From positions 38,425 to 102,424 of the forward strand of contig JAISXH010000037.1 in assembly GCA_031270825.1 (NCBI GenBank): a stretch of DNA of 64,000 nucleotides. Reading direction: 5' to 3'. Each line of letters starts with the position of its first letter. Positions within the stretch are counted from its first letter, which is position 1. This document shows, one piece after another, positions 1 to 10,451 of this stretch. Below the pieces are notes generated by a model, which was not told where the DNA came from, did not search any database, and worked only from the letters and a program-made list of their open reading frames with translations. A program made the position numbers and the translations under genes. The stretch is from Bifidobacteriaceae bacterium (lineage in GTDB: Bacteria > Actinomycetota > Actinomycetes > Actinomycetales > WQXJ01).

Positions 1-1463
1 GCGCGGTGGATTCGAATTGATCCGCCGCCGATCTCGTTGCCGTTGCAGACAATGTCGTAGGCGTAGGCCAGGGCCGCGCCAGGGTCGTCTTCGAACCGCT
101 CGATCCATTCGGGGGTGGGACTGGTGAAGGCGTGATGCACAGCGGTCCAAGCGCCGGCTCCCACCGCCACGTCGTCGTCTTCGCCGGTCGGCTTGAACAG
201 CGGCGCGTCCACCACCCAGACGAAGGACCACTCCCCCTCCCGGACCAGCCCAAGGCGTGCCGCGATCTCGGCCCGGGCGGCGGCCAAGAGCGCCCGCGAC
301 GGCCCCGCCGCGCCGGCCGCGAAAAAGACCGAGTCTCCTGGCTGAGCGCCTACGGCGGCGGCCAAACCGGCCCGCTCGGCATCGGAAATGTTCTTCGCCA
401 CCGGACCGCCGAGCTCGCCGGAATCTAAGACGGTCACGTAAGCCAGTCCCGGCGCGCCTCGCTGCTTGGCCCATTCCTGCCAGGCGTCGAAGGTCCGGCG
501 CGACTGCGCCGCGCCGCCGGGCATGACCAAGGCCCCAACATAGGGAGCTTGGAAAACGCGGAACTGCGTGGCAGCGAAGAAATCTTGCAATTCGACCAGT
601 TCCAAGCCGTAGCGCAGATCGGGTTTGTCAGAACCGAACCGACGCATCGCCTCCGCGTAAGTCAGACGCTCAATCGGAGGAATCTCGTAGCCGATCAACC
701 GCCAAATCGCGCGCAGAACTTCTTCTGCCAGGGCGATCACGTCATCTTGGTCCACAAACGACATCTCGACGTCGAGCTGGGTGAACTCAGGCTGACGGTC
801 GGCCCGGAAATCCTCGTCGCGGTAGCAGCGCGCGATCTGGAAGTAGCGTTCCATACCGGCCACCATCAGCAATTGCTTGAACAACTGCGGCGACTGCGGC
901 AGCGCGTACCACTTGCCCGGCGCCAACCGCGCCGGCACCAGGAAATCGCGGGCGCCTTCGGGGGTGGAGCGCGTCAGCGTGGGCGTTTCGATCTCAACGA
1001 AGTCATGGGCGTGAAGCACATCGCGAGTGACCCGGTTCACCTCCGAACGCAGGCGCAACGCGGCCGCCGGCTTGGCTCGCCGGAGATCCAGATAGCGGTA
1101 CTTGAGGCGCGTTTCCTCGCCCACCTCGACATGGTCGTCGATCGGGAACGGCAGCGGCTTAGACGGGTTGAGGACTAACACGTCTTCGGCCGCGACTTCG
1201 ATCTGCCCGGTCGCCAGCTCTGGATTCTCGTTTCCCTCGGGCCGGCGCCGGACCAGGCCTTTGACTTGGAGCACGAATTCCGAGCGCAATTGGTGGGCCG
1301 TGGCCTCGTCGTGGATGACCACCTGGGCCACCCCGGAGGCGTCACGCAGGTCGATGAACGCCACCCCGCCGTGGTCGCGCCGCGAGGCCACCCAGCCTGC
1401 CAAGGTGACGATCTGGCCGATCTGCTCGGGGCGCAAGTCGCCGCAGCCATGAGTACGTAGCAC
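1..1463 (-). CDS. aspS: Aspartyl-tRNA synthetase, N-terminal 487 residues (partial)
   Basis: This class II aminoacyl-tRNA synthetase charges tRNA-Asp in the cytoplasm. The ORF track missed it because it runs off the left edge. Translating from a GTG at 1463 gives [16 protein letters not shown] followed by an OB-fold anticodon-binding domain (about residues 1-110), the AspRS motif RYLDLRR near residue 122, a class II motif 2 region ([18 protein letters not shown]) and, at the window edge, GGGSIRIH. About 100 C-terminal residues, including motif 3, lie outside the window. The gene sits 82 bp downstream of hisS on the same strand, a usual actinobacterial pairing. Whether the enzyme is discriminating or also charges tRNA-Asn cannot be judged from the visible part. 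Confidence 0.95.
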   Translation of the reverse strand, partial: MLRTHGCGDLRPEQIGQIVTLAGWVASRRDHGGVAFIDLRDASGVAQVVIHDEATAHQLRSEFVLQVKGLVRRRPEGNENPELATGQIEVAAEDVLVLNPSKPLPFPIDDHVEVGEETRLKYRYLDLRRAKPAAALRLRSEVNRVTRDVLHAHDFVEIETPTLTRSTPEGARDFLVPARLAPGKWYALPQSPQLFKQLLMVAGMERYFQIARCYRDEDFRADRQPEFTQLDVEMSFVDQDDVIALAEEVLRAIWRLIGYEIPPIERLTYAEAMRRFGSDKPDLRYGLELVELQDFFAATQFRVFQAPYVGALVMPGGAAQSRRTFDAWQEWAKQRGAPGLAYVTVLDSGELGGPVAKNISDAERAGLAAAVGAQPGDSVFFAAGAAGPSRALLAAARAEIAARLGLVREGEWSFVWVVDAPLFKPTGEDDDVAVGAGAWTAVHHAFTSPTPEWIERFEDDPGAALAYAYDIVCNGNEIGGGSIRIHR

Positions 1464-1545
1464 GGCTAAGAATCCTAGCCTCCTCGCGCAGATCGGCTGC
1501 CGTGGAGTCGCGTCCGGGCGCGAAGGCTGGCCAACGCCGGCTGGT

Positions 1546-2910
1546 CTAGGGGTCGTTCCGGACGGGTTTGGCGAAGCCGACCGCCAGGTCCGCCAACGGC
1601 GGCGCCCAGGTGGCGGCGTCAGCGTCCACCTGCTCCCCCGAACGCAGGTCCTTGACCTGGTCGCCGTCGCCCTCAGACCCGGGAAACCACACGAAGGGTA
1701 TGCCTCGCTGATCGGCGTACTTCAGCTGTTTGCCGAACTTCGCCGCCACCGGCGCCACGTCAGCGGGTATCCCCCGGCGGCGCAGTTCGGCGGCAATAGT
1801 GTCCGATGCCGTCCGGTCGCCCTCGGCCACCACCGCCACTAGCACCGCCGCCGGCGAGAGCCGGGAGGGCGCCAGCAAGCCAAGCGCCAGCACGCGGCTG
1901 ACCAGACGCGACACTCCAATGGACAGGCCCACCCCAGGGTAGGTTTGACCGCCCGAACAGGCCAGCGAATCGTAACGGCCGCCTGAACAGACCGAGCCCA
2001 AAGACTCCTGACCCAACCAGACGGTCTCGTAGACCGAGCCGGTGTAATAATCCAAGCCCCGGGCGATCTTCAGGTCCGCCACCACACTGCCCGGCAGCCG
2101 CCGTCCAGCCGCTTCCAAGAGCGCGCTCAATTCGTCTAAGCCCTCATCCAACAAAGGGCCGCCCGTCCCAGCCGAAGCGGCAAGGCGACGCACGTCGTGG
2201 GCCACCTGGGCGGCATCGGACCCTGAGATAGCGGCCAAGTCCAAAGCGGCGCGGGCCTGGTCACTGGACAGGCCCTCGCCCGCCAGGCCTGCGGCCACCG
2301 CCTGCGGGCCGATCTTGTCCAACTTGTCGATCCAGCGCAGAACAGCGTCGATCGCGTCGCCCGAGCCGAGCCCGCGATAGAAGCCTTCGGCCACCTTGCG
2401 GTTGTTGACCAGCACCCGGAACTGGCCGATCCCCAAGGCGGCGAGCGCCTCCGCCATCACCAACGGCAACTCCACCTCATAGTGGAAAGGCAATTCGCCA
2501 AGCCCGATCACGTCCAGGTCGGCCTGGATGAATTCGCGGAAACGGCCTTCTTGCGGCCGCTCTCCCCGCCACACCTTCTGGATCTGATAGCGCTTGAATG
2601 GGAAATCGAGCCGGCCGGCGTTCTCTAAGACGTAACGGGCCAGCGGCACCGTCAAATCGAAGTGGAGGCCAAGCGTCTTCGCGTCATACCCGGTCTTGCC
2701 GGCGTCCTGGAGCCGTCCCAGCACATAGACCTCTTTCGAGGTCTCGCCCTTGCGGAGCAGATCGCCCAGCGGCTCGACTGCCCGCGTCTCGATCTCGACA
2801 AAGCCGTGTAGGGCGAAGACTCGGGCCAGCGTCTCGATCAGATGGCGCTCCACCGCCCTACCGGACGGCAGCCATTCCGGGAACCCAGACAAAGGGCGGG
2901 GACGAGCCAT
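1546..2910 (-). CDS. hisS: Histidyl-tRNA synthetase
   Basis: Charges tRNA-His; class II synthetase of about 454 residues. The motif 2 region appears as [12 protein letters not shown], and the two HisRS-specific segments are [13 protein letters not shown] and [12 protein letters not shown]-terminal anticodon-binding domain follows ([21 protein letters not shown]). The ORF track starts at 2982, but the ATG at 2910 (MARPRPLSG) has AAAAGGAG seven bases upstream and fits the family start, so it is preferred. The gene is divergent from the cyclophilin gene at 3142, with about 230 bp between them. Confidence 0.95.
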   Translation of the reverse strand: MARPRPLSGFPEWLPSGRAVERHLIETLARVFALHGFVEIETRAVEPLGDLLRKGETSKEVYVLGRLQDAGKTGYDAKTLGLHFDLTVPLARYVLENAGRLDFPFKRYQIQKVWRGERPQEGRFREFIQADLDVIGLGELPFHYEVELPLVMAEALAALGIGQFRVLVNNRKVAEGFYRGLGSGDAIDAVLRWIDKLDKIGPQAVAAGLAGEGLSSDQARAALDLAAISGSDAAQVAHDVRRLAASAGTGGPLLDEGLDELSALLEAAGRRLPGSVVADLKIARGLDYYTGSVYETVWLGQESLGSVCSGGRYDSLACSGGQTYPGVGLSIGVSRLVSRVLALGLLAPSRLSPAAVLVAVVAEGDRTASDTIAAELRRRGIPADVAPVAAKFGKQLKYADQRGIPFVWFPGSEGDGDQVKDLRSGEQVDADAATWAPPLADLAVGFAKPVRNDP

Positions 2911-3141
2911 CAAGACTCCTTTTCCGCTAGATCGGACACAATTGGCGTGGAGTTTCCACCGGGCGGCTCGGCCCCGCCGCAAGCGGGATTCGGGCCGCCC
3001 ACGTCAAGGTGGCCCAAGCCCGGCGGTGCACCACAGTGCCACCCGGCCGGCCGCGCAGGCGCGCTCTCCAGAGTAGTGGAGCCCGTACCGATAGACTTTT
3101 CGCTCGCCGGTAGTTGTCAAGGTTGGGGAGGTTCTTCGAGC

Positions 3142-3942
3142 ATGGTGGCCAAACGCAACTTGCAGCGCGAACGCGAGCGTCGCAAGGCCCTGGCGCGTCA
3201 GCAGCGCCTGATCGCCAAGGCCAAGCGGCGGCGGCGCAACCAAATCATCGCCGGAGTGACCGTGGCGGCGGTCGCTGTCGGCGGTCTGGCCGCCGTGGTG
3301 GTCACCTCCGTGCTGTCCGGTCGCGACAAGACGTCAACGGCAGACTCCGGCACAGGCACGGCTGTCGTCTCCACTGATCCAGAAGCCACCGGCGACGCGA
3401 CCACTCCCGGCGACGGCAAGGCCACCTACACGGCCGTGCCGGATCCGTCCTTAGCCGAGGGCCGCGAATGGACTGGCGCCATGGTGACATCGGCCGGCGA
3501 GATCGGCTTCACCCTGGACGGCGTGGCCGCCCCGCAGGCCACCGCCAATTTCATCCAGCTGGCCAACGACGGCTATTACGACGGCTCATCCTGTCACCGA
3601 CTGACCACGGAGGGCATCTTCGTCCTCCAATGCGGCTCGCTGACCGGCGACGGGACCGACAGCCCCGGCTACCAGTTCGGCCCGGTGGAGAACGCGCCCG
3701 CCGACAGCGTCTACCCCGCCGGCACCATCGCCATGGCCCGCGCCACGTCCGAAGACTCCCAAGGAGCGCAGTTCTTCATCACTTACCAAGACAGCACCAT
3801 CCCCGGCGGATACAGTGTATTTGGGCATGTCACGTCCGGGCTCGAAGCAGTTGAGCAAGTCGCCGCCGGGGGCACCGAGGATGGCGGCACGGATGGGCGG
3901 CCCGCCATTGCCGTGACGATCGATGGGATTGAACTACAGTGA
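3142..3942 (+). CDS. Membrane-anchored cyclophilin-type peptidyl-prolyl isomerase
   Basis: Predicted to catalyse proline cis-trans isomerisation outside the membrane. The 266-residue product starts with a very basic stretch (residues 1-35, [15 protein letters not shown]), then one transmembrane segment (about 36-58) and a Thr/Ser/Gly linker. The cyclophilin fold runs from about residue 110 to 266, with [25 protein letters not shown] and [10 protein letters not shown] recognisable. The ATG at 3142 has GGGGAGG ten bases upstream; the longer track ORF from 2842 is not needed. The stop overlaps the GTG of the DUF349 gene, so the two are translationally coupled. The same neighbourhood near rel is known in mycobacteria (PpiB-like). 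Confidence 0.9.
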   Translation: MVAKRNLQRERERRKALARQQRLIAKAKRRRRNQIIAGVTVAAVAVGGLAAVVVTSVLSGRDKTSTADSGTGTAVVSTDPEATGDATTPGDGKATYTAVPDPSLAEGREWTGAMVTSAGEIGFTLDGVAAPQATANFIQLANDGYYDGSSCHRLTTEGIFVLQCGSLTGDGTDSPGYQFGPVENAPADSVYPAGTIAMARATSEDSQGAQFFITYQDSTIPGGYSVFGHVTSGLEAVEQVAAGGTEDGGTDGRPAIAVTIDGIELQ

Positions 3943-6167
3943 CCACCCCTGACACCAGCGCCACGCCGGCCCCGCCAGCCGACAGTGCCGCTGTTCCCCT
4001 TCCGAGCGCCGCCGACGCGGACGCGCCGTCACAGGCCGAACCGGAACCGGCTGACGCCGCCGCAGACGCCGATGCCGCCTCGACGCCGGCCGTAGATCCA
4101 GCAGAACCAGTCGAGGTCGCAGGCGAAGCCCCCGAACCGCAGGCCACGCCGGAGCCCGAGCCGGAGCCCGAGCCCGAGCCGGAGCCCGAGCCCGAGCCAG
4201 AACCGGAGCCGGAACCCGAGCCCGAGCCGGAACCCGAGCCCGAGCCGGAACCGGAGCCCGAATCAGAACCGCCAGCCGACGCGGACGCTGACGTTGACGC
4301 CGATGCCGCCTCGCCGCCGGCCGTGGAGCCAGCAGAACCAGCCGAGGTCGCCGGGGAGGCACCCGAACCACAGGCCACGCCTGAGGCGGAACCCGAACCC
4401 GAACCCGAGCCAGAACCGCCAGCCGACGCGGACGCTGACGTTGACGCCGATGCCGCCTCGACGCCGGCCGTGGAGCCCGCAGAACCAGCCGAGGTCACAG
4501 ACAAGACGCCCGAGGCGGAACTCCAGACCGAGCCAGAACCACCGGCCGGCGCCGTGCCGCCGCCACAGGCTGAGCCAGAACCAGCCGAGGCCACAGGGGA
4601 GGCCTCCGAACCCCAGGCCAGACCCGAGCCGGAACCAGAGCCGCTGGCTAACGCTGAGGGCGTCTCGCCGCCGGCCGAGCCCACAAGCGGCCGGGCGGAC
4701 GCCGCTATGGCGCCCGAGGCGACGGAGGGCGCCGAGGGTGAGCAAACGGCATCGGACACAGAGTCTGAACCAACCCCGGCCGGCCCCCCGATCCCGATCC
4801 CCAAGCCCGCGCCCCCGCGCCCCGGCCCCCGGCCCGGAATGGGCCCAAAACCGGGTGCGGCGACGGCGCCCCGACCGCCAGCGCCGGCCGCGGCGCCCAC
4901 CCACGCCGACGAAGACGTGACCAAAGCCTCGAAATGGGGCCGAGTCGATCCGGACGGGACGGTCTTCGTTGTCGACGGCAAGTCGGAGCGGCCCGTGGGC
5001 CAATTCCCGGGCGTGCCGGCTGAAGAGGCCCTGGCGCTCTACGCCCGGCGGTTCCTGGACCTCGAGGCGCAAGTCGACCTATTCGAGGCCAGAGTCGAAC
5101 AGCTGACTCAGCGGGACATCGACCAGACGCTCTCCAGCCTCAAGCAGGCTCTGGCCGAGCCGGCGGCGGTCGGTGACCTGGAGGGCCTGAGGACCAAGTA
5201 CCGAGCCGTCAAGGCTCACGCGGCGGCTGTGCGCCAACGCATCGAGGCTGAGCGGGCGGCAGCCAAAGCCGAGGCGCTGGCCGAACGGACCGCGCTGGTT
5301 GAGCGCGCCGAAGCCATCGCCGAGCTGCATTCCGACCAAGTCAACTGGAAGCAGGCCTCGACCGAACTCAAAGAGATCCTCGATGTCTGGCGCGAGGCCC
5401 AACGCACCGGTCCCAAGATCGATCGCCCCACCGAGGACGAGTTGTGGCGCCGGTTCTCGCATGCCCGCACCGGTTTCGACCGCAAACGGCGGGCCTTCTT
5501 CACCGAATTGGACAAGCGCCAAGGCGCCGCCAAGCTGGCTAAAGAACAGATCGTGACCGAGGCCGAGAAGCTCGCCGCGTCGCAAGACTGGGGAAACACC
5601 GGGCGCGAGTTCCGCAATCTGATGGACCGCTGGCGCGCCGCCGGCAGGCTGTCAAGGCGCGAAGACGACGCCCTTTGGGAACGCTTCCGCGCCGCCCAGG
5701 ACCAGTTCTTCAAACGGCGGGACGCCCAGCACGCCGCCAACGACGCCGAACGGGAAGCCAACCTCGCGGCCAAGCTGGAGGTTGTCCAAGAGGCCGAGCA
5801 GTTGCTGCCCGTCCGCGACATCAAGATCGCCAAAGCCAAGCTGCGGGACTTGGAAGACCGCTGGGACAAGATCGGCCATGTGCCCCGACGCGACCAGGAC
5901 AGGGTCGAGGCCCGCATGAAGGCGGTCGAAGACGCCGTCCGCTCAGAGGAAGAACGTGGCTGGAGGAAGTCCAACCCGGAGACCATAGCCCGAATGGAAT
6001 CGATGACCAGCCAACTCGAGGCCGTCATCGCGGGCCTGGAACGCAAACTGGTCAAAGTCGAGGCCACCGGCGACGCGACATCCATCGCGGCCCTCAAAGA
6101 GGACATCAAGGGCCGCCGCCAGATGCTCGACAGCCTGCGCCAATCCGCGCAGCAGGGTTGGGAGTAG
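3939..6167 (+). CDS. DUF349 repeat protein with a long acidic Pro/Glu-rich N-terminus
   Basis: The 742-residue product overlaps the cyclophilin gene by GTGA. Residues 1 to about 325 are low complexity: an uninterrupted run of Glu-Pro dipeptides (around residues 70-108) set within imperfect repeats of about 60 residues ([22 protein letters not shown] and [11 protein letters not shown]). From [19 protein letters not shown] the protein becomes helical, with successive DUF349 repeats of about 70 residues rich in W, R and E ([45 protein letters not shown]). DUF349 has no firmly established biochemical role. Actinobacterial members usually lie between ppiB-like and rel genes, as here. The acidic tract may be disordered; its length probably varies between strains by slippage. 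Confidence 0.85.
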   Translation: MTTPDTSATPAPPADSAAVPLPSAADADAPSQAEPEPADAAADADAASTPAVDPAEPVEVAGEAPEPQATPEPEPEPEPEPEPEPEPEPEPEPEPEPEPEPEPEPEPESEPPADADADVDADAASPPAVEPAEPAEVAGEAPEPQATPEAEPEPEPEPEPPADADADVDADAASTPAVEPAEPAEVTDKTPEAELQTEPEPPAGAVPPPQAEPEPAEATGEASEPQARPEPEPEPLANAEGVSPPAEPTSGRADAAMAPEATEGAEGEQTASDTESEPTPAGPPIPIPKPAPPRPGPRPGMGPKPGAATAPRPPAPAAAPTHADEDVTKASKWGRVDPDGTVFVVDGKSERPVGQFPGVPAEEALALYARRFLDLEAQVDLFEARVEQLTQRDIDQTLSSLKQALAEPAAVGDLEGLRTKYRAVKAHAAAVRQRIEAERAAAKAEALAERTALVERAEAIAELHSDQVNWKQASTELKEILDVWREAQRTGPKIDRPTEDELWRRFSHARTGFDRKRRAFFTELDKRQGAAKLAKEQIVTEAEKLAASQDWGNTGREFRNLMDRWRAAGRLSRREDDALWERFRAAQDQFFKRRDAQHAANDAEREANLAAKLEVVQEAEQLLPVRDIKIAKAKLRDLEDRWDKIGHVPRRDQDRVEARMKAVEDAVRSEEERGWRKSNPETIARMESMTSQLEAVIAGLERKLVKVEATGDATSIAALKEDIKGRRQMLDSLRQSAQQGWE

Positions 6168-6210
6168 CGGGACCGGTCGGGCCGCCTCTCGCGGCCCTCA
6201 AAATCGGCCG

Positions 6211-6342
6211 CTAGGAGCGTGGTGAATAGCCACGCTCCGACCGTGTTGACTTGGGTCAGCGAAGCGCTGACCTAAGGAAACGCGGCAAGCAAGTGCGGCT
6301 TCGGGCCTAGGAATCCGGTTCATTCACCGGATTCCTAGGCCC
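6211..6342 (+). repeat. Three-hairpin intergenic element, copy A
   Basis: It lies between the convergent DUF349 and rel genes. A first hairpin has arms GGAGCGTGG and CCACGCTCC around a 7-nt loop. A conserved middle (GACCGTGTTGAC, CGCTGACC, GGAAACGCGG) follows. A final 17-bp perfect stem has arm GGGCCTAGGAATCCGGT and loop TCATTC. Two further copies in the same orientation lie at 40680-40807 and 40862-40989. In this position the last hairpin could also serve as a bidirectional terminator, although no U-tract is visible. The 220 bp between the two genes hold nothing else that I recognise. Confidence 0.85.
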
Positions 6343-6386
6343 GCGCCCCGTTGGCCAACGCTCCGGGGCGGGACTCGCCCGCCTCG

Positions 6387-8678
6387 CTAGGCGTGATGAC
6401 GCCCGGAGCCGGTGATGCGATAGGCGTCGAAGACGCCGTCCACGCGGCGGATGGCGGCCAACACCGCATCCAAGTGAGACGTGTCAGCCAATTCGAAGAC
6501 GAAGCGATTGATGGCCACGCGGTCTTTGGTCGTGGACACCTCGGCCGACAGGATGTTCACATGGGCCTCCGAGAGGGCCTTGGTCACATCCGAGAGCAGA
6601 TGGTGGCGGTCCAGCGCCTCGACTTGGATCTGGACCAGGTAGGACCCTTGGACGTGATCCCGCCATTCGACATCGACAATCCGCTCCGGCGATGTCTTCT
6701 CCGCCTCCTGGACGTTGGCGCAATCGACCCAGTGGACCGAGACCCCCGAACCGCGGGTGATGAAGCCAATGATTTTGTCTCCCGGCACTGGCGTGCAGCA
6801 GCGGGCCAACTTGACCCAGACGTCATCGACCCCGTGGACCACAATGCCGGGATCACCGCTGGCGCCGGCGGGGCTGAGCCGGTGTGACAATCCCGGCCGG
6901 GAGACCTCGACCACGTCTTCCTCGTTGGCGGCCTCCCCGCCCAGGGACGCCACCAGTTTCTCGACCATGGAATGGGCCGAGTAGCGGCCCTCGCCGACAG
7001 CCGCATACAGGGCCGAGACATCTTGGAACCGAAGCTCATTGGCCAGGGCGAGCAAGGTCTCATGCGACATCAGCCTCTGAATCGGCAGATTCTGCTTACG
7101 CATCTCCTTGGCGATTTGGTCCTTGCCGCGCTCGACCGATTCCTCGCGACGCTCCTTGGTGAACCACTGCCTGATCTTGTTGCGCGCGCGCGGAGACTTG
7201 ACGAACACCAACCAATCGCGCGAGGGCCCCTGGCCGGGCGTCTTCGAGGTGAAGATCTCAACCACGTCGCCGGTTTGGAGTTCCGTGTCCAAAGCCACCA
7301 GGCGCGAATTGACCCGGGCGCCAACCGTCCGGTGGCCCACTTCGGTGTGGACGGCGTAAGCGAAGTCGACTGGAGTCGAACCCGAGGGCAGCGCCAACAC
7401 GTCGCCTTTGGGCGTGAAGACGTAGACCTCCGCCCGACCGATCTCATAACGCAGTGAATCGAGGAACTCGCCCGGATCCTGGGTTTCGCGCTGCCACTCG
7501 ACCAACTGGCGCAGCCAATCCATATCGGCGCCGCCATTGGCGGTCGAATGCGCCCCTTCCTTGTACTTCCAGTGCGCGGCCACCCCGTATTCGCTGCGTC
7601 GGTGCATCTCATGGGTGCGGATCTGGATTTCGACCGGCTTTCCGGAAGGCCCGATCACGGTGGTGTGCAGCGACTGGTACATGTTGAACTTGGGCCGGGC
7701 TATGTAGTCCTTGAAGCGTCCCGGCACGGGATTCCAGCGCGCATGCATAGCCCCCAGAGCGGCGTAGCAATCCCGCACCGAATCAACCAGGACACGAACC
7801 CCGACCAGGTCATAGATATCGGTCAGGTCGCGTCCCCGGACAATCATCTTCTGGTAGATCGAGTAGTAGTGCTTCGGCCGGCCGGTCACCACGCCCTTGA
7901 TTTTGTTGGCCCTGAGGTCGGCCTTGACCTGCTCGGCCACCACCCGGAGGTATTCGTCGCGGGCCGGGGCGCGTTCGGCCACCACCCGGACCACTTCCTC
8001 GTAGACCCGGGGGTGCAGCGTGGCGAAGGAAAGGTCCTCCAACTCCCATTTGATCGTGTTCATGCCGAGACGATGAGCCAGCGGAGCGTAGATCTCAAGG
8101 GTCTCGCGCGCCTTCCGCTCCGCCGATTCCGTCGAGACATACTTCCAAGTCCGCGCGTTGTGCAAACGGTCGGCCAACTTGATCAACAGCACTCTGATGT
8201 CTTTGGCGGTGGCGATCACCATCTTGCGCACAGTCTCCGACTGCGCCGCCTCGCCGTACTCGACCTTGTCGAGTTTGGTCACGCCATCGACCATCTGCGC
8301 GATCTCGTCGCCGAACTCGCGCCTGAGTTCGGTCAGCGAGTAGGTCGTGTCCTCGACCGTGTCATGCAGAAGCGCCGCCGCCAAGGTGGACGGCGTCATG
8401 CCGAGTTCAGCCAAGATGGTGGCCACGGCCACCGGATGCGTTATGTAAGGCTCGTCGTTCTTGCGCACCTGGCCTTCATGGACGCGCTCGGCCACCGCGT
8501 AGGCCCGCTCCACCAATTCGGTGGAGGTCTTCGGGTGCGAAGCTCTGAGAGCCGCCAACACGGGTTCCAGGGCGGCTGGCACCGCTGGGTGCGTCCGGAA
8601 GCCGGGGAGCCAGGACAGCGGGCCGGTGTGGGCGCCAGACTCCACCTGAGCTCTGGGGGTGGTGCCGGCCTCAGTCAT
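6387..8678 (-). CDS. rel: Bifunctional (p)ppGpp synthetase/hydrolase (Rel/RSH)
   Basis: Makes and degrades the alarmone (p)ppGpp. The 763-residue protein has the full long-RSH domain order: an HD hydrolase domain (LLHDTVEDT near residue 90), a synthetase domain with [12 protein letters not shown] near residue 320 and [22 protein letters not shown], a TGS domain (about 400-460, [31 protein letters not shown]), a zinc-finger/helical region with CCTPVPGD, and a C-terminal ACT domain. The RxKD-type synthetase motif and the intact HD residues argue for both activities, as in the single actinobacterial Rel. It lies downstream of apt in the conserved secDF-apt-rel order. Confidence 0.95.
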   Translation of the reverse strand: MTEAGTTPRAQVESGAHTGPLSWLPGFRTHPAVPAALEPVLAALRASHPKTSTELVERAYAVAERVHEGQVRKNDEPYITHPVAVATILAELGMTPSTLAAALLHDTVEDTTYSLTELRREFGDEIAQMVDGVTKLDKVEYGEAAQSETVRKMVIATAKDIRVLLIKLADRLHNARTWKYVSTESAERKARETLEIYAPLAHRLGMNTIKWELEDLSFATLHPRVYEEVVRVVAERAPARDEYLRVVAEQVKADLRANKIKGVVTGRPKHYYSIYQKMIVRGRDLTDIYDLVGVRVLVDSVRDCYAALGAMHARWNPVPGRFKDYIARPKFNMYQSLHTTVIGPSGKPVEIQIRTHEMHRRSEYGVAAHWKYKEGAHSTANGGADMDWLRQLVEWQRETQDPGEFLDSLRYEIGRAEVYVFTPKGDVLALPSGSTPVDFAYAVHTEVGHRTVGARVNSRLVALDTELQTGDVVEIFTSKTPGQGPSRDWLVFVKSPRARNKIRQWFTKERREESVERGKDQIAKEMRKQNLPIQRLMSHETLLALANELRFQDVSALYAAVGEGRYSAHSMVEKLVASLGGEAANEEDVVEVSRPGLSHRLSPAGASGDPGIVVHGVDDVWVKLARCCTPVPGDKIIGFITRGSGVSVHWVDCANVQEAEKTSPERIVDVEWRDHVQGSYLVQIQVEALDRHHLLSDVTKALSEAHVNILSAEVSTTKDRVAINRFVFELADTSHLDAVLAAIRRVDGVFDAYRITGSGRHHA

Positions 8679-8765
8679 GCGCTAATTGTAGAACCGCCTG
8701 CGGGCCGAACCCCGGCTTTTCGCCATCGGCCCAGTCTGGCCGCCCGCCGCGCGGGCGGCGAACCA

Positions 8766-8793
8766 GTGAGCACAATCACCGTCCCCCTGCGGG
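8766..8793 (-). repeat. Short REP-like motif next to the apt 3' end
   Basis: On the minus strand this reads GGGGGACGGTGATTGTGCTC, immediately after the apt stop. The same core occurs twice in tandem (29-bp period) at 16651-16708, directly after the LemA-like gene, in the same orientation relative to the gene end. The flanking CTAACCAA is also shared. Function unknown. Confidence 0.55.
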
Positions 8794-8799
8794 ATTTGG

Positions 8800-9351
8800 T
8801 TAGGTGGTCCAGATGCACTCTAGGTCGCGGCCGGGGAGTTTGGCGCGGCCGGCCAGGGAGGCCAATTCGATTAGGAAGCTCATGCCGATGACCTTGGCGC
8901 CAGCGCGCTCGAGCAGGTCGGCGGCGGCAGCCGCCGTGCCGCCGGTGGCCAGGACGTCATCCATGATGACCACGCGCGTGCCCGGCCTGATGGCGTCCTC
9001 GTGCATCTCCAGGGCCGCCTCGCCGTATTCCAGCGCATAGGACTCGCGCAGAGTCACCCCGGGCAACTTGCCCGGCTTGCGCAACGGCACAAAGCCCAGA
9101 CCGGTGTGAAAAGCGGCCGGGGCGGCCACGATGAAACCACGCGCCTCGATTCCCACCACCAACTCACAGCCGACGCGCTCCAAGAAATCGGACAGATACT
9201 CGATCACCTGCCCAAAGGCGTACGAATCAGCCAGCAGCGGGGTGATGTCTTTGAAGATCACGCCGGGGGTGGGGAAATCGGGGATGTCCCGGCAGTGGGC
9301 CTCGACCAGGTCGCGGACCTGCCCCGGGGTGATCAAACCCACCGCTGTCAC
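8800..9351 (-). CDS. apt: Adenine phosphoribosyltransferase
   Basis: Salvages adenine to AMP using PRPP. The 183-residue length fits the family. The PRPP-binding loop is clear at about residues 125-140 (VVIMDDVLATGGTAAAA), with the earlier GVIFKDITPLL and GIEARGFI segments typical of Apt. The GTG start at 9351 overlaps the secF stop by GTGA, so it is translated from the secD-secF transcript. Actinobacterial apt genes commonly sit between secF and rel. Confidence 0.93.
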   Translation of the reverse strand: MTAVGLITPGQVRDLVEAHCRDIPDFPTPGVIFKDITPLLADSYAFGQVIEYLSDFLERVGCELVVGIEARGFIVAAPAAFHTGLGFVPLRKPGKLPGVTLRESYALEYGEAALEMHEDAIRPGTRVVIMDDVLATGGTAAAAADLLERAGAKVIGMSFLIELASLAGRAKLPGRDLECIWTT

Positions 9352-10451
9352 CTCCCCGAACGCGGCTTGCGCCGCGGTTGGGAGACCTGTCCGCGGTGCT
9401 CGCCCGCGCGCATCGCGCCGATGCCAGACAGGGCCGCCGTGCCGATCCCGGCGTCGGCTCCGGCCGCGACCGCTTCGGCCCGCTTGGCCAGCACCCGTTC
9501 GGTGTGCTCGCGAATCCGCGGCTCCCGGTTACGCAGAGCCACCTCCAGCGGCGTGGCCAAGAAGATCGACGAGTAGGTTCCGGCCGCCATGCCCACGAAC
9601 AAAGCCAGCGAGATGTCCTGCAGCGACGACGGCCCCAACAACGCCCAGCCGATGAACAGAATCGCGGCCACCGGCAGCAGCGCCACCACCGAAGTGTTGA
9701 TCGAACGCACCATGGTCTGATTGACCGCCAGGTTGGCGGCCTCTCCATAGGTGTACTGCGACTGGTCCAACGCGCCCTGAGTGTTTTCACGCACCTTGTC
9801 GAAGACCACCACGGTGTCATACATCGAGTAGCCCAGAACGGTCAGGAAGCCGATCAGCGTGGCCGGGGTGACCTCGAAGCCGACCGCCGCATAGACCCCC
9901 ACGGTCACAATCAGGTCGTGGATCAGCGCCGTTATGGCCGACACGGCCATGGCCCAGTTCCGGAAGTACATGATCATGGCCAGGGCGACCAGCGCCAGGA
10001 AGATGATCGAGCCCCGTATCGCCTTGCCGGACACGTCCGAGCCCCAGGACGCCGACACCATCTGGTTCGACACGTCGGTGGTCGGCACATCATAGGCTTC
10101 GGCCAGAGCCGTCTTGACGCTTTGGGTTTCCTCACCACTGAGCTTGCCGGTCTGCACGCGCACGCCGCCGTCGCCAAGCGAGGAGACCTTGGGCGAGGCG
10201 TCGGCGCCCAGTTCGTCGCGCAACGCGTCCAGGGCCGGGCCCTGATCGGTCGAGGTGGTGCCGGACACCCGGAACTCGGTGCCGCCCACGAACTCCATGC
10301 CGAGGTGCAGGCCGGGCTTGAAAACCAAAACGCCGCAAACAATCACCACGCCGACGGCCACCGACAGCCAGATCTTGATCTTGGGCACCACCGCGTACGA
10401 CCGGCGCCCGGTGTAGAGGTCGTTGCCCCACTGCGAGAAGCCCCTAGCCAT
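9348..10451 (-). CDS. secF: Protein translocase subunit SecF
   Basis: Inner-membrane partner of SecD that uses the proton gradient to help complete export through SecYEG. The 367-residue protein has an N-terminal membrane segment after a GNDLYTGRRSYAVVP start, a periplasmic loop, and five further membrane helices including DLIVTVGVYAAVGFEVTPATLIGFLTVLGYSMYDTVVVFDKVREN, the SecF signature. A charged cytoplasmic tail of about 60 residues follows. It overlaps the secD 3' end by eight bases. Confidence 0.95.
   Translation of the reverse strand: MARGFSQWGNDLYTGRRSYAVVPKIKIWLSVAVGVVIVCGVLVFKPGLHLGMEFVGGTEFRVSGTTSTDQGPALDALRDELGADASPKVSSLGDGGVRVQTGKLSGEETQSVKTALAEAYDVPTTDVSNQMVSASWGSDVSGKAIRGSIIFLALVALAMIMYFRNWAMAVSAITALIHDLIVTVGVYAAVGFEVTPATLIGFLTVLGYSMYDTVVVFDKVRENTQGALDQSQYTYGEAANLAVNQTMVRSINTSVVALLPVAAILFIGWALLGPSSLQDISLALFVGMAAGTYSSIFLATPLEVALRNREPRIREHTERVLAKRAEAVAAGADAGIGTAALSGIGAMRAGEHRGQVSQPRRKPRSGR

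Noticed and set aside
549-1178. 209-aa plus-strand ORF at the left end
   Set aside because: It is antisense to aspS, whose reading frame was recovered from a GTG at 1463.
6303-6342. Simple rho-independent terminator only
   Set aside because: No U-tract, and the same unit occurs twice between divergent genes where no terminator is needed.
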